Below, one piece after another: positions 1-9,800 of a stretch of 64,000 nucleotides of DNA. Both the position numbers and the translations under genes were made by a program. The notes beneath the pieces were generated by a model. That model was not told the origin of the DNA. It saw only the letters and a list, made by a program, of their open reading frames with translations, and ran no database searches. Numbering within the stretch: the stretch's first letter is position 1; each line of letters starts with the position of its first letter. The stretch is from Candidatus Altimarinota bacterium (GTDB lineage: Bacteria > Patescibacteriota > Gracilibacteria > JAUYGZ01). The stretch covers positions 1,581 through 65,580 of the forward strand of contig JARGOK010000001.1 in the NCBI GenBank assembly GCA_029233985.1, in the 5' to 3' direction.

Positions 1-191
1 GCATTTCCATCGGTATCAAATTCCTCTCTTTTTCCTGATAAAACTTCTTCCAGATACATAATGATTTCTTGGCAGCTTTTGTCATCACCTTGAATATCTG
101 TATCTAGATATGTCCCTATTAGATAGAATTTTTTGTTTTCTGTTCGAGTCTGTAGTCTACGTTCTTCATTTCTTGTATAAAAAATTTTCAT
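1..191 (-). CDS. Candidate immunity protein, copy 1 (partial, runs off window)
   Basis: Only the N-terminal 63 codons are present; the gene continues beyond position 1. The start ATG is the complement of 189-191. The translation begins MKIFYTRNEE and then follows the same scaffold as the three complete copies beside it (KFYLIG, a DIQGD block, SCQEII, YLEEV.SGKREEFDTDGNA). It is the last visible member of the tandem family downstream of the EndoU toxin gene. Its 5' half differs from its neighbours while the segment near position 1-60 is nearly identical to copy 3, which suggests recombination between copies. The immunity role is inferred from position only. Confidence 0.8.
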   Translation of the reverse strand, partial: MKIFYTRNEERRLQTRTENKKFYLIGTYLDTDIQGDDKSCQEIIMYLEEVLSGKREEFDTDGN

Positions 192-212
192 AGATTCACT
201 TGCTTTGTTATT

Positions 213-596
213 CTAGTAAAACTCCACTTCTTTCACATCTCCCAAGTCGACTTCCATATGCGTCATGGATTTATCTGTGATGAATGTTAGCCAACCCCTA
301 ATAGCTTTTTCAAAGGCCTCAATATTACATGTGACTTCCTCTACTGGGTCGTCTAAGTACATATTTTGGATATAGGCGAAATCTGATTTAAGAAGAAGTA
401 TGTGTGCATTTCCAGACCCCTGCCATTCTTTTCTTTTTCCTGATTTGACTTCTTCTACATAGGTAATGATTTCTTGGCAACTGATTTCATCACTTTGAAT
501 ATCACTCTCTAAATATGAGCCTATTAGATAGAATTTTTTGTTCTCTGTTCGAGTATGTAGTCCGAACTCTTTGTTTTTTATATAAAAAATTTTCAT
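213..596 (-). CDS. Candidate EndoU-toxin immunity protein, copy 2
   Basis: This is a 127-residue soluble acidic protein with no signal peptide or membrane segment. It is a tandem paralogue of the genes at 618-1001 and 1063-1446, and the last 50 or so residues (EEVTCNIEAFEKAIRGWLTF to EVEFY) are almost invariant among the copies. The middle segment (SGKRKEWQGSGNAHILLLKSD) is unique to this copy, so it is the variable part. The gene lies in the same direction as the EndoU toxin and about 20 bases from its neighbours. Small multicopy genes directly 3' of a polymorphic toxin gene are typically immunity genes. I do not recognise a named immunity family here. Confidence 0.85.
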   Translation of the reverse strand: MKIFYIKNKEFGLHTRTENKKFYLIGSYLESDIQSDEISCQEIITYVEEVKSGKRKEWQGSGNAHILLLKSDFAYIQNMYLDDPVEEVTCNIEAFEKAIRGWLTFITDKSMTHMEVDLGDVKEVEFY

Positions 597-617
597 AGAT
601 TTACTTGGTTTGCTATT

Positions 618-1001
618 CTAGTAAAACTCCACTTCCTTCACATCCCCCAGGTCGACTTCCATATGCATCTTAGATTTATCTGTGATGAATGTTAGCCAAC
701 CCCTAATAGCTTTTTCAAAGGCCTCAATATTACATGTGACTTCCTCTACTGGGTCATCTGTGTACATGTTTTGGATATAGGCGAAACCAGGCTTAAGGAC
801 TAAAATATGCGCATTTCCATCGGTATCAAATTCCTCTCTTTTTCCTGATAAAACTTCTTCCAGATACATAATGATTTCTTGGCAGCTGATTTCATCACCT
901 TGAATGTCTGAAAAAAGATATGACCCAATCAAATAAAACTTATCATCAATTGATGGATACTGGATGCCATCTTTTTCTTGTCGTGTGTATATGATTTTCA
1001 T
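618..1001 (-). CDS. Candidate EndoU-toxin immunity protein, copy 3
   Basis: This is a 127-residue paralogue of copies 2 and 4. The N-terminus (MKIIYTRQEKDGIQYPSIDD) is the most divergent in the family, while the C-terminal half is nearly identical to the others. The segment YLEEVLSGKREEFDTDGNA matches partial copy 1 rather than adjacent copy 2. The spacing to copy 2 is 21 bases, consistent with co-transcription. There is no Shine-Dalgarno sequence before the ATG. The immunity function is inferred from synteny with the EndoU toxin. A different specificity from the other copies, based on the N-terminal variation, is speculation. Confidence 0.85.
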   Translation of the reverse strand: MKIIYTRQEKDGIQYPSIDDKFYLIGSYLFSDIQGDEISCQEIIMYLEEVLSGKREEFDTDGNAHILVLKPGFAYIQNMYTDDPVEEVTCNIEAFEKAIRGWLTFITDKSKMHMEVDLGDVKEVEFY

Positions 1002-1062
1002 AGGATTATGATGCTTATGGCGTGTTCTTGTAAAATGAAGAATGATTTATTTGAAGTGGTTG

Positions 1063-1446
1063 TTAATAAAACTCCACTTCTTTCACATCCCCTAGATCGA
1101 CTTCCATATGCGTCATAGATCTATCTGTGATGAATGTTAACCAACCCCTGATAGCTTTTTCAAAGGCTTCAATATTACATGTGACTTCTTCTACTGGGTC
1201 ATCTGTATACATGTTTTGGATATAGGCTGCTTTATTATTTATTGTGAGAATATGTGCATTTCCATCGGTATCAAATTCCTCTCTTTTTCCTGATTTGACC
1301 TCTTCTAGATACGTAATGATTTCTTGGCAGCTGATTTCATCACCTTGAATATCGCTCTCTAAATATGAGCCTATTAGATAGAATTTTTGATCTTCTGTTC
1401 GAGTATGAAGTCCAAACTCTTTGTTTTTTATATAAAAAATTTTCAT
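1063..1446 (-). CDS. Candidate EndoU-toxin immunity protein, copy 4 (toxin-proximal)
   Basis: This 127-residue protein is encoded 16 bases downstream of the EndoU toxin stop, so it is the most likely cognate antidote. Its N-terminus (MKIFYIKNKEFGLHTRTED) is nearly the same as copy 2. Its central part (SGKREEFDTDGNAHILTINN) combines the copy 3 type motif with a unique stretch. The C-terminus is shared by all copies. It is predicted cytoplasmic and globular, without Cys-rich or membrane segments. The gap to copy 3 is 61 bases, the largest in the array. The function is inferred from gene order. Confidence 0.87.
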   Translation of the reverse strand: MKIFYIKNKEFGLHTRTEDQKFYLIGSYLESDIQGDEISCQEIITYLEEVKSGKREEFDTDGNAHILTINNKAAYIQNMYTDDPVEEVTCNIEAFEKAIRGWLTFITDRSMTHMEVDLGDVKEVEFY

Positions 1447-1462
1447 AGATTTACTTGGTTAA

Positions 1463-3319
1463 TTATTGGATTAAGTGTGGATAAGCTGTAGATATTTGTC
1501 CATCTAAACTGATATGACCTTCTATCTCTAAGCCCCCAACAGATGTTCCCCTCCATTTACCATTGATTATTTTTGAATTTTTGAAGGCGGACTCAATTTC
1601 AGCTTTCACCTTATCACGTGACCAGTGATCAGGGAAAAAAGTCGATGTAGAAGGTTTTTCTAGCCACTGTCCGGTTTTTTTATTGAAAATTTCTACTCGA
1701 GCATTGTATACACCGTTTGGTTGTTTGTTAAAAAGTGATCCAGGTTTTATTCGTGATGTTTTAGAAATAGAAGATCCACTACCTCTATAATGAAAACCAG
1801 ATGACCTATACTGGGTTGATTCTTTTACATTTTTTCTTACTTTTATTTCTCCGTCTAAAATATGGTCCCAATCAACTGGGGGCATTTTTCCTTTTCGAGC
1901 TTGGCTGATGATATCTTCTGGATTAATTCTTTTTCTCGTTGCTGCTTGTGATGATTGGATTTTGTTTAGCTTGGCACTAGCTCCACTATTTGTTGCTTTT
2001 ACTAGCTTCATTTCTCCTTTTAGTCCATGAACTGCATCATCTGCAAAACGCCTGACTCCTTTCATTGAGTCCATAATTGTATCTCCTCTTCGTATTACAT
2101 TTTTTACCGAACCAATCACAGGAATAAGTCCAATTCCATCTAAGGCAGTGTTTCCTACATGGCTCCAGGACCATTCCCAATGAGTAATATCATGGGTAAG
2201 GTCTCGGAGATCCATAAAGATATCAGCTCCAGTTAGCCCAAGCCCGATTTCTCCTGCTGTACCGAGAAGTGTTGCTTTCTCTGAATATCTTCCAAGTAGT
2301 ATTTGCTCAAAACTGTCTCCGAAATAGTTTCTCATACCTGAAGATTTTGTTATACCCATCAACCCTGCAGAAATGGGGACTCCTAGCGTAGCTGCTATTG
2401 CTGGATATATACTGTATGTCATAATTTCTTTAAACCCAGGCGCGCTGATGAACTCCTGAAGAGTTCCACCTGCTTCCGCCCACCCTCCATCATCTGCAGA
2501 GCTTATCTCGGGATAAAACCAAGTACTCACCAGAAGAAACAAAACGCTTGTTTTAATCCATTTTCCAGGAAGAGTACGCAGAGACGAACGTGCATTCCAA
2601 AGGAAAGTTCCACTCAAAACAAGAATCACTATACTTCGCCATTCTTTTTCTACTCGTAGAGTATGTACTGATTGAAAACTGATCCAATATCTCAACAAAT
2701 AAGCTACAGATACACCAACTACTAGTACGTTGAAAATTGCGACTGCTTCAGACAAACTGATTTGTTTGCGAAGCTTTTCACCAAATACACAGGCAACTGC
2801 GAGATAAAAAAGAATAACAAGAGCTGTTCCTAGTCCTGATACGGTAGAGAAGATGAACCACATACTCATGCCTAAATTTCCAGCTCTTACAAGAACTGGC
2901 CCCCAGTAAAGTGTCGCTGCTGCACTAAAACAAATACAGCTCAGAGCAAAAGGTGTATGAATTAATTCACATTGTTGTGCTAACACAACAGGAGTGTTGA
3001 GCCATTCTCTTAGTGTTTTTACAACACCATTCTGTCGTGCAGATGCAAAAAAATAATACAAAATACTGGAGAGTAGTGCCCAGCTGATGATTCCTGCATC
3101 ACTTGTTATTCTATTTGATATCAATCCATCTAGAGGGCCACTATTCCAGCCTTCATTGAGATATGCCAAGGCGAGTATATGAAGAAGAAACCCAAGGAGG
3201 CCAATTATTATACTATAAATAAGACTGCTTTTTACTCCTTTCAAAAACCCTATTGCAAGCAATTTTATATAGTGCTGCAAGGTGAGGTCGTCCAAGCTTG
3301 ATTGTTTTGTGTTTCTCAT
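1463..3319 (-). CDS. Membrane-anchored polymorphic toxin with C-terminal EndoU RNase domain
   Basis: The 618-residue protein has three parts. Residues 1-270 hold several hydrophobic segments (about 30-53, 78-92, 125-175, 195-212, 228-240, 257-270). Residues 350-425 form a linker of the pre-toxin type (GADIFMDLRDLTHDI, then DGIGLIPVIGSVKNV). Residues 482-618 match bacterial EndoU nucleases (PF14436-like): WDHILDGE with His486, GFHY with His510, STFFPDHWS at 558-567, GGLEIEG, and a terminal TAYP with Tyr613. The family cleaves RNA, often tRNA, when delivered into a target cell. The gene starts 7 bases after the toxin-less membrane paralogue stops and is followed by four candidate immunity genes. 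The domain call is strong; the delivery route and target are unknown. Confidence 0.88.
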   Translation of the reverse strand: MRNTKQSSLDDLTLQHYIKLLAIGFLKGVKSSLIYSIIIGLLGFLLHILALAYLNEGWNSGPLDGLISNRITSDAGIISWALLSSILYYFFASARQNGVVKTLREWLNTPVVLAQQCELIHTPFALSCICFSAAATLYWGPVLVRAGNLGMSMWFIFSTVSGLGTALVILFYLAVACVFGEKLRKQISLSEAVAIFNVLVVGVSVAYLLRYWISFQSVHTLRVEKEWRSIVILVLSGTFLWNARSSLRTLPGKWIKTSVLFLLVSTWFYPEISSADDGGWAEAGGTLQEFISAPGFKEIMTYSIYPAIAATLGVPISAGLMGITKSSGMRNYFGDSFEQILLGRYSEKATLLGTAGEIGLGLTGADIFMDLRDLTHDITHWEWSWSHVGNTALDGIGLIPVIGSVKNVIRRGDTIMDSMKGVRRFADDAVHGLKGEMKLVKATNSGASAKLNKIQSSQAATRKRINPEDIISQARKGKMPPVDWDHILDGEIKVRKNVKESTQYRSSGFHYRGSGSSISKTSRIKPGSLFNKQPNGVYNARVEIFNKKTGQWLEKPSTSTFFPDHWSRDKVKAEIESAFKNSKIINGKWRGTSVGGLEIEGHISLDGQISTAYPHLIQ

Positions 3320-3326
3320 ATTGTAG

Positions 3327-4343
3327 TTATGATGAGATCCAATGGAGATAGTCTGGATGTTTTTTGTACACTTCTTTTAGTTGTTGGTAGGCGAGTTCAT
3401 TCAAGAGATCAGTTATCAGGCACACAAACACACAGAAAAATGAAGCTATTGCACTGTAGAGCAGTACTTGCCAGAAGCCATCATTGCTCATCCATGTTCC
3501 AAGGTTTCCTTTGGCTGTGTCCCAACCACCAATGTATGCATATGCAGAAGGGGATGAGAACAACAGAGGTACTATGAGAAGGGCTACTCTTCTTGGTGTG
3601 CGAACAATAAGTAGTACAAGTGCTAGTGAGAAGAGAAACAAACTCGATAATGACGCAGTTTGAAATTGGTAGACTAGTGCAGTACCAAGAAAACTTCCAA
3701 TGAGAACTACAGCAATTAATGAAATAGAGAAATGTATAGGTTTTTGCGCTTTCCATATGCTTCCAAACAGTTTTTCAAAAAGATGGCAAAGAAAAAAGAA
3801 AATTCCTATACCAGTTCCAGATACAAGTACTAAGACTTGTGCTATCAACACCATGTACAAACTGTGATCAGACCAATCTTGTAAGACATAAATGCTTGCA
3901 GAGCAACTTATCAGCCAAATTGGTTGGCTCCTCAAAACCCCGACTTTTTGTATATAATGCATGAGCATTATCGGACTCGATAAGACCTGGTAAAAAGTCT
4001 GCAGAAAGCCTTCTTTTCGAAATGATGAAATAATTGTCATTACGACAGCTGATCCTACAATCCAACTCAATATTGGACTCGACCAATTATCTGTCATAAA
4101 AAGATAGGCTTTCCATTCTCGACCACCAATTCCGTTATTTTCTACTGCAAGCAAATAGAGATGTGTGCCAAATGCACAAAGCCCGATAAATAAGTACAAG
4201 AGGTAAGAGCCTTGTAGAGTTTTCCAGCTAAATACACAAAGTGTTTGAAGAAATCCTTGTAGATCATCTTTCACAATTGTCGAAATAGAAAGTTTTGGGC
4301 TTTGTTTTGCAGGCTTCATAAAAAAAGGGTGACGAGTAAGCAC
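3327..4343 (-). CDS. Polytopic membrane protein, toxin-less paralogue of the EndoU-protein N-region
   Basis: The 338-residue protein has multiple hydrophobic segments and lacks any nuclease domain. Its layout follows residues 1-320 of the downstream EndoU protein: an N-terminal hydrophobic pair, an ILSW or ISW motif before the next segment, LSSPIML against LNTPVVL, LFEKLFG against VFGEKLR, then a GGW..A.G.L..(F/W)(I/M)S..GF(K/W) block near residues 275-295 followed by a last membrane segment. This points to an ancient duplication. It could be a partner or export component for the toxin, or an ancestor onto which the EndoU domain was grafted. A downstream ATG at 4319 (MKPAKQ) is an equally plausible start. 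The role is inferred. Confidence 0.8.
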   Translation of the reverse strand: MLTRHPFFMKPAKQSPKLSISTIVKDDLQGFLQTLCVFSWKTLQGSYLLYLFIGLCAFGTHLYLLAVENNGIGGREWKAYLFMTDNWSSPILSWIVGSAVVMTIISSFRKEGFLQTFYQVLSSPIMLMHYIQKVGVLRSQPIWLISCSASIYVLQDWSDHSLYMVLIAQVLVLVSGTGIGIFFFLCHLFEKLFGSIWKAQKPIHFSISLIAVVLIGSFLGTALVYQFQTASLSSLFLFSLALVLLIVRTPRRVALLIVPLLFSSPSAYAYIGGWDTAKGNLGTWMSNDGFWQVLLYSAIASFFCVFVCLITDLLNELAYQQLKEVYKKHPDYLHWISS

Positions 4344-4351
4344 TAACTTTC

Positions 4352-4777
4352 CTAGGAAGTTTTATAAAACGCATGCTTTCGAATGGTGAAGGCTAACACC
4401 ACTGGTGTACCCATGATGAGAATTGTCGCAGGATCCATACCGATGAGTCCAAAGAAAAGAGCGATTCCCCCCACTATAAGGGTAAAGGTTATTGGCCAGT
4501 GTTTTCCATCCCAGTATCCTTTCCCAATGAAAAATGTGAAAAGAGCCCCAATGAGAATCATTAGTGCACCAATAATTCCAAGACCAGCAAAAATAGAGGT
4601 CACAGCTGCACCAACTGCTTCATTTCCTTCTGTTGCGCTAATCATTTCTCCTGCTCCAAAACCAAGAAGTGACGATACTGATCCGATAGTAAATGCTACA
4701 AACAGCTGATAGGCAGTCATAGCATAAGCTGCTAGGGCAAGTGCTGTCCCTTGCCATGGACGTTGTGAATGAGACAT
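4352..4777 (-). CDS. Small polytopic membrane protein, first gene of the toxin operon
   Basis: The protein is 141 residues from the ATG at 4777 (MSHSQRPWQGTALALAAYAM). An in-frame extension to 4834 adds 19 residues of poor character and is disfavoured. Four hydrophobic stretches are visible, around residues 10-35, 55-80, 92-112 and 115-130, with Gly/Ala-rich first helices. It ends 8 bases before the 338-residue membrane protein, so the three membrane genes and the immunity array form one transcription unit. The first half loosely resembles VirB2/TrbC-like pilin arrangements, but I see no diagnostic motif and make no family call. Confidence 0.7.
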   Translation of the reverse strand: MSHSQRPWQGTALALAAYAMTAYQLFVAFTIGSVSSLLGFGAGEMISATEGNEAVGAAVTSIFAGLGIIGALMILIGALFTFFIGKGYWDGKHWPITFTLIVGGIALFFGLIGMDPATILIMGTPVVLAFTIRKHAFYKTS

Positions 4778-4954
4778 AAACGGAGCTGGTGAAAGAATAT
4801 GATGTATTGATATCAAACCAATACGTATATTCATACACTTTTTGGAGCCTTCTTGTCAATTATTTGGACATTTAGATATCACTAAGTCAGACCAAAATTT
4901 GACAAATATTTTATCAGCATGTTACAAATAGTTATTAGTTTCTATTTTTCAAAC

Positions 4955-6775
4955 ATGAAAAAAGTATTTTTTATAGTGGCACTTGTTGTTCTATCGGCTT
5001 GTTCTTTTCAAAAAGAAACGCTTCAAGTTGATGTTGATCAGCCTGAGCTCTTAGAAAAAGATATTTCTGCTCCTGAAACAATCACGATAATAAACCCAGA
5101 ATCGAATGAGGATGAGTTTGAAAAATTTGTGTCTGCAACTGACTTAAGCACACCTGTATCAAAATCGTTATTGATGAAAAAGTTTTATTTTAATAGCACC
5201 AGATCAACTTCACAATTTCCTGACGAGTATTTTTCAAAGATTGAGTCTTTTGATTTTGAATCTCGATATGTACACAGTTACCCAGGTATGCTACAGAAAA
5301 CATCGGTGAAAATTTTAAAAGGAGATGCGTATTTTGATGAAAATTTAGATTTTTCATTTCACAATAGCTCTGATTTTAATAATCCAATTCTTGTTTATAA
5401 AAACGGCGATCTGTTGTTTGACTTCGATAAGAATGAAAATGTATCGATTGAAGCTATTTCACAATTTCATGTTTCTTCACCAAATACTGTTTCCAGATAT
5501 GATTATGACCTAACAGACAGAAGTACAGTGGCTAGTCTTTTTACTCGTGAGGATCTTGTGGGAGATGAAAAAGACCCCCTTCAGTTGATACGATTTTTGA
5601 TTGCAGATGATGGAAAGAAAAGATATTTGGATGTGTGGGTCCTTGTAGTAGCAAATATGCTCGATGCTTCGTGTTTGTCAAATGCTGATTGCAGGCCAAA
5701 TATACCAAGAGTGACTTTAGGTGGTGTATTAGCTGTCCAATATGAAAAACGTGGTCGTTTTGTCTATAGTGAAGCGGATTTAAGTTCATATATAATTGAA
5801 TCAGACAGCTCTGCTCGTGTTGCTCGTGGGTCATATGCTGTTTTGGACTGGAGTGAAAGGTCATCTAGCGATTTTCTCTACCAATATTGGTCAACTATAG
5901 ACAGTAACAACAAAGAAAGACTTATAGATGTTCGTCTTGCTGGCCTAATGTCTGAAGCTGTAGTTTTGAAAAAGGAGGAAAATATTATACATGAATATGG
6001 TATAACCCAGCCTGAGTATCGTGAGGGGTATTATCAATCAGTAATAGACACTCATAAACTTGAAGAGGGGACTTATCAGGCATGTGTGATTTTTTCTGTG
6101 TTGAAAACGAATGAAACACTAGAAAAATGTGCTGATCTGAAGGTTGAAAATATCTTGTCTCGTGAAACTCGTTCAGGTGATGAAGAATATTTTATCGATA
6201 AGGATGGTCCGTATTTTATACTACAAGGTGAAAAATTTCGGTTCTCATATGGTGGTATGTTCGGAGGAACTTTTGATATTCCAAGTGATGAGTATGTGCT
6301 TGCCTATATCCAGTATTATGAAGGTGGAAGTTTTGAGCTCTATTCTCTTGAGTCAAACACTCCTGTGGATGTCTTTATAAATACAGAATCTGTTTGGGAA
6401 AAAGAAGGAAATGATACGGTATTGTATAGCTGTTCCAGTGGTGGAGGATACACTTCTCTTGTTGTAGAACGATCAATTTTATCTGCTAAAACAGCGATTT
6501 CTCAACCCCTTACTCAAGATGAATTGATAGTCTGTGATATCAACGAAAAGCGTATTCGTATGCTGACAAAATTGAACGGTGTTGAACAGTTTAGGTATCA
6601 ATTATACGATATCGACAAAAAAACTGTCGTCAGTACACTTGAATCTATCGATATAGAGAGAATTATTGAAGGTGATATGAAAGACTTCTATTTATATGAA
6701 ATCTATGGAGACAATAAAACTGCTTTTCTGGATAAGATTGAAAAAGTATATCAAGAAGATGGTACTGTAGACTAA
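4955..6775 (+). CDS. Large secreted lipoprotein of unknown function
   Basis: The likely start is the ATG at 4955 (MKKVFFIVALVVLSACSF), giving 606 residues. A start 36 bases upstream would bury the signal peptide. The type II signal sequence ends in the lipobox LSAC, with the Cys at residue 16 predicted to be lipidated and the protein tethered outside the membrane. The mature part is acidic and beta-rich in appearance. It has two Cys pairs (SCLSNADC, and a later YSCSSGGGY), and the segment at residues 430-470 (FRFSYGGMFGGTFDIPSDEY) recalls a beta-sandwich. I recognise no catalytic motif. It is transcribed divergently from the toxin operon; the two starts lie less than 200 bases apart. Confidence 0.85.
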   Translation: MKKVFFIVALVVLSACSFQKETLQVDVDQPELLEKDISAPETITIINPESNEDEFEKFVSATDLSTPVSKSLLMKKFYFNSTRSTSQFPDEYFSKIESFDFESRYVHSYPGMLQKTSVKILKGDAYFDENLDFSFHNSSDFNNPILVYKNGDLLFDFDKNENVSIEAISQFHVSSPNTVSRYDYDLTDRSTVASLFTREDLVGDEKDPLQLIRFLIADDGKKRYLDVWVLVVANMLDASCLSNADCRPNIPRVTLGGVLAVQYEKRGRFVYSEADLSSYIIESDSSARVARGSYAVLDWSERSSSDFLYQYWSTIDSNNKERLIDVRLAGLMSEAVVLKKEENIIHEYGITQPEYREGYYQSVIDTHKLEEGTYQACVIFSVLKTNETLEKCADLKVENILSRETRSGDEEYFIDKDGPYFILQGEKFRFSYGGMFGGTFDIPSDEYVLAYIQYYEGGSFELYSLESNTPVDVFINTESVWEKEGNDTVLYSCSSGGGYTSLVVERSILSAKTAISQPLTQDELIVCDINEKRIRMLTKLNGVEQFRYQLYDIDKKTVVSTLESIDIERIIEGDMKDFYLYEIYGDNKTAFLDKIEKVYQEDGTVD

Positions 6776-6849
6776 TGAGCGTCTAAACGACAAATGAGTT
6801 GAAACTTAGTGTCAGTGCTTTCAGAGTACTACAGGGTTTTAATCAGCAT

Positions 6850-9800
6850 TTATTTTGCCACCCCATCCAACACAATCATCAAATTATAGATAAACTGAGC
6901 CCTGGAAATAGGCGATCCGAGTTCTTCGAATTCGTTTGGTTCTGGCATATTTCCTCCGTTGGCGTTCATGACATTCACAAATCTGGTAAACCAGGGTTCG
7001 TTTGCTCCGGCGGAGGCTTTTAGAGTGTCTGAACCGACAAGCGAACCGGGCGAGAGTTGGGCGATGGTGTTGACGATCATTTTTGAGGCTTCGGCACGGG
7101 TGAGGGAGTTGCTTGGTTTGAAGCTGCCGTCTTGAAATCCGTCGACGACCTGGAGTTCTTTTATGGTTTCGACAAAGCCATGAAACCAAGCTGTTTGAGG
7201 AACATCAAAGAATGTTTGACGAGAGAAAATCTTTGAGAGCTGATTGATTTCAGTATTTCTAATGATATTGAAGAGAACGAGTGGACCTGACACCAATATC
7301 TTGGAGATTTCTGCACGATTGATTGAGTCGTCAGGTTTGAAAAGTCCTCCAGATCCTGAGATGATGTTCAAGTTCTTCGCAAGACAAATAGCGAGTTGGT
7401 ATTCTTTTGGTTGGAGATTGATGTCTGGGAAACAAGTGGTCTCAGCTGCAGACTTTTGTGTTCCTTCAGCATCCGTCTCTTCTCCTGGGAGTGCCTCCCC
7501 CTGCAAGGAGTCGGAGGTCGAGGGTGTGTCTTCCTCCTCCGTGTCTGGGTCGAGAGCTGGAGTGATTTCCTCATCCGAAGTCGAAATAATCGGTAACAAA
7601 TAGACCTTCGTATTCACCAAGTCCTGAATCTGAAGTGTTATTGCAAGAGACTCTGAAGGTGTTTTTCCAGAGAGGACTGGGCCACTTTGCTGAATCCAAT
7701 TCGGGAGCTCGGGGACGACGAAGCTTGATCCAGTAGGGATGAGAGCTATTAGATTGATAGAAAAATTGACGTTAGTGCTGAAGTTTTTTGTTGTGAGATT
7801 GAGTTCTTCTGCTTGTGCCAAGGTGATGATGAAATCGACTCTCACCTGATTTTCTTTTTCATTCGTGAGCTGCACAGAGAATTTTTCACCTTCTAGATCT
7901 GAAAGCGCTTGAACGAGGAGTATTCCTGTACTGGAATCATAAACTGTGTCGCTAGGGAGTACATCGGTGGAAACCTGAAGACTATTGATCTCATTTTCGC
8001 TAAAATCTAATTCTCTGAGGAGCACAGGAATATTCACCTGATTTGGGAAGCTAGAAGTCAAGACCACAGAAGATGGTATAACCTCCGCCAGACTCAAATC
8101 TATCTGGATCCTCGAGATCAGTCCGGTATTTCCATCGATGGCTCTGAAGTAGAGTACTTGATTGTCAGAAAGGCCTGCTGTGCTTCCTTGAAACTGTAGT
8201 GATGAAGTAACCGAGTCAAACGTAATAGTGAGTTCTTCAGATGGTGAAAGCTCCGCTTCTGTGCCGACAAAGCTTTTATCGGATCTTCCGAACTGCTCGA
8301 GTCGAGACGATAAGGCTAGTGTTTGGTTTACGTCTGTTGAATTTTTTTCTAGAGCGAGAGAAAGGACCTGAATATCTGATTCTGTTTTTTGCGAAAGAAT
8401 TGGTATGGCATACCAGATTTTTTGAGTGTATTCCAGCTTCAAAGATGAGAGGTCTGTGTCTGTGGTCATTGAGGTGAAGAAAGTACAAACCGAGAGGGGA
8501 GAGGTTTCGTCTACAGTTCCTGTTACAAGCATCGTTGATGGGTCTAGACTAAAGGTCTGAGAACAGGTTGTATTCGAAAATTTAGATTCTCTCAGACGTG
8601 AGTTTATCCCTGCCTTGGTCAGTATGTGGCTATACTCTTGAGATGGGACTGCTGTTGGGAGAAAGAAAGGGTTTTTTTGAGATTGTCCTATCGTGGAGCT
8701 GAGCTCATTTGTCATATCGAATACAAGAGGGCTGCTAACCTGAAAGAGGCTAGAGTTTTGTGGAATGGGAGTTGGAGGAATGGTGTTCTGGAAAAGAGAA
8801 GTGTCGGTTGCAAGTGCTTTTTCGATTGTGAGCTGAAAGCTAATACTCCCACTTGCATTTTTAAATTGAGCAAAACCAGCTTGAGGTGAGAAAATTTGTT
8901 GATTCGAGATACTTGAAGAAAGTGTTGCATCTGATCGGAAAGAATTCTGCAAGAACACCTTGATATCACTTGGAATTGGGAGTGTTATTGGGATGATGAG
9001 GTTTCCTGACTCCAGACTGACGATGGACTGATCGATGACTTCTCGTGGTGGTAGGATCTTGATAATGTGTGGGATCTGTAGGTTTTGAGAATCTTGAGGG
9101 AAAATGAGGGTTTCATTGATTGGAGTATCAACCTCCAGTTGGTCTAAAAAAATTGGTTGATGAAGTCTTTTGTGAATCAGGACATTTCCCATTGGGTAGA
9201 CCTGAAGCAGAGCTCTCTCTGACAATCCTGTGATCATCTGACTCTTTGAGAACTCTGCTGTGTCGAGTTCACGATTCTTCAGATCGAGACGGTGATATTC
9301 AAAAACGAGTTTTGAGTGAGCAAGCTGAAGCTTCGAACCGTTTTGGAGAGATGTGTAGTGTCGTTGAGGTGGGATGGAGATACTGTTGGAAGAAAATCCG
9401 TTCGTATGAATCGTGATGGTTTCTGGAGGAAGTGATGTGTTCACAGTATTTGAGGCAAGCTGCGAAAGATTTGGGAAATCTTCATTGTCTGAGTCTGGGA
9501 TATACTCGTAGCAACCTGTGGCAGAGATAAAGCTGAGTTCTGGACCCACGCTTGTTCCTGAGATCACACTAAATGTCAGATCTGTTGGAGTGAGAATGTT
9601 TGTGAGGTCGTCCATGTTTGAAAAACAAAGCTGAAGCATTTCAGAACGTTTTGGTGAATACATCAAAGCTGCCGAAGTTATTTCGTAGCTTTCTGACCCT
9701 GCGTTGACCCTTTCTACTACGCGGATAAAGCATGAGCTCGAGCAGTTTGGAAGGGTTTCAGCAAATGAAAAAGAGATCGAACTTTCTCGAACGAGTTGTA

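Larger units (their letters stand above)
1..1446 (-). repeat. Tandem gene-duplication array (at least four 127-codon units)
   Basis: Four units of about 405-445 bases are arranged head to tail on the minus strand. Long DNA stretches are almost identical between units, for example 268-355 against 688-765, and 1-60 against 808-870. The divergent stretches are confined to the 5' third and a central patch of each gene. The array continues past the window edge. Confidence 0.9.

Noticed and set aside
4919-4954. Upstream start of the lipoprotein gene at 4919
   Set aside because: It would place 12 residues before the Lys-Lys start of a normal lipoprotein signal peptide; the ATG at 4955 fits far better.
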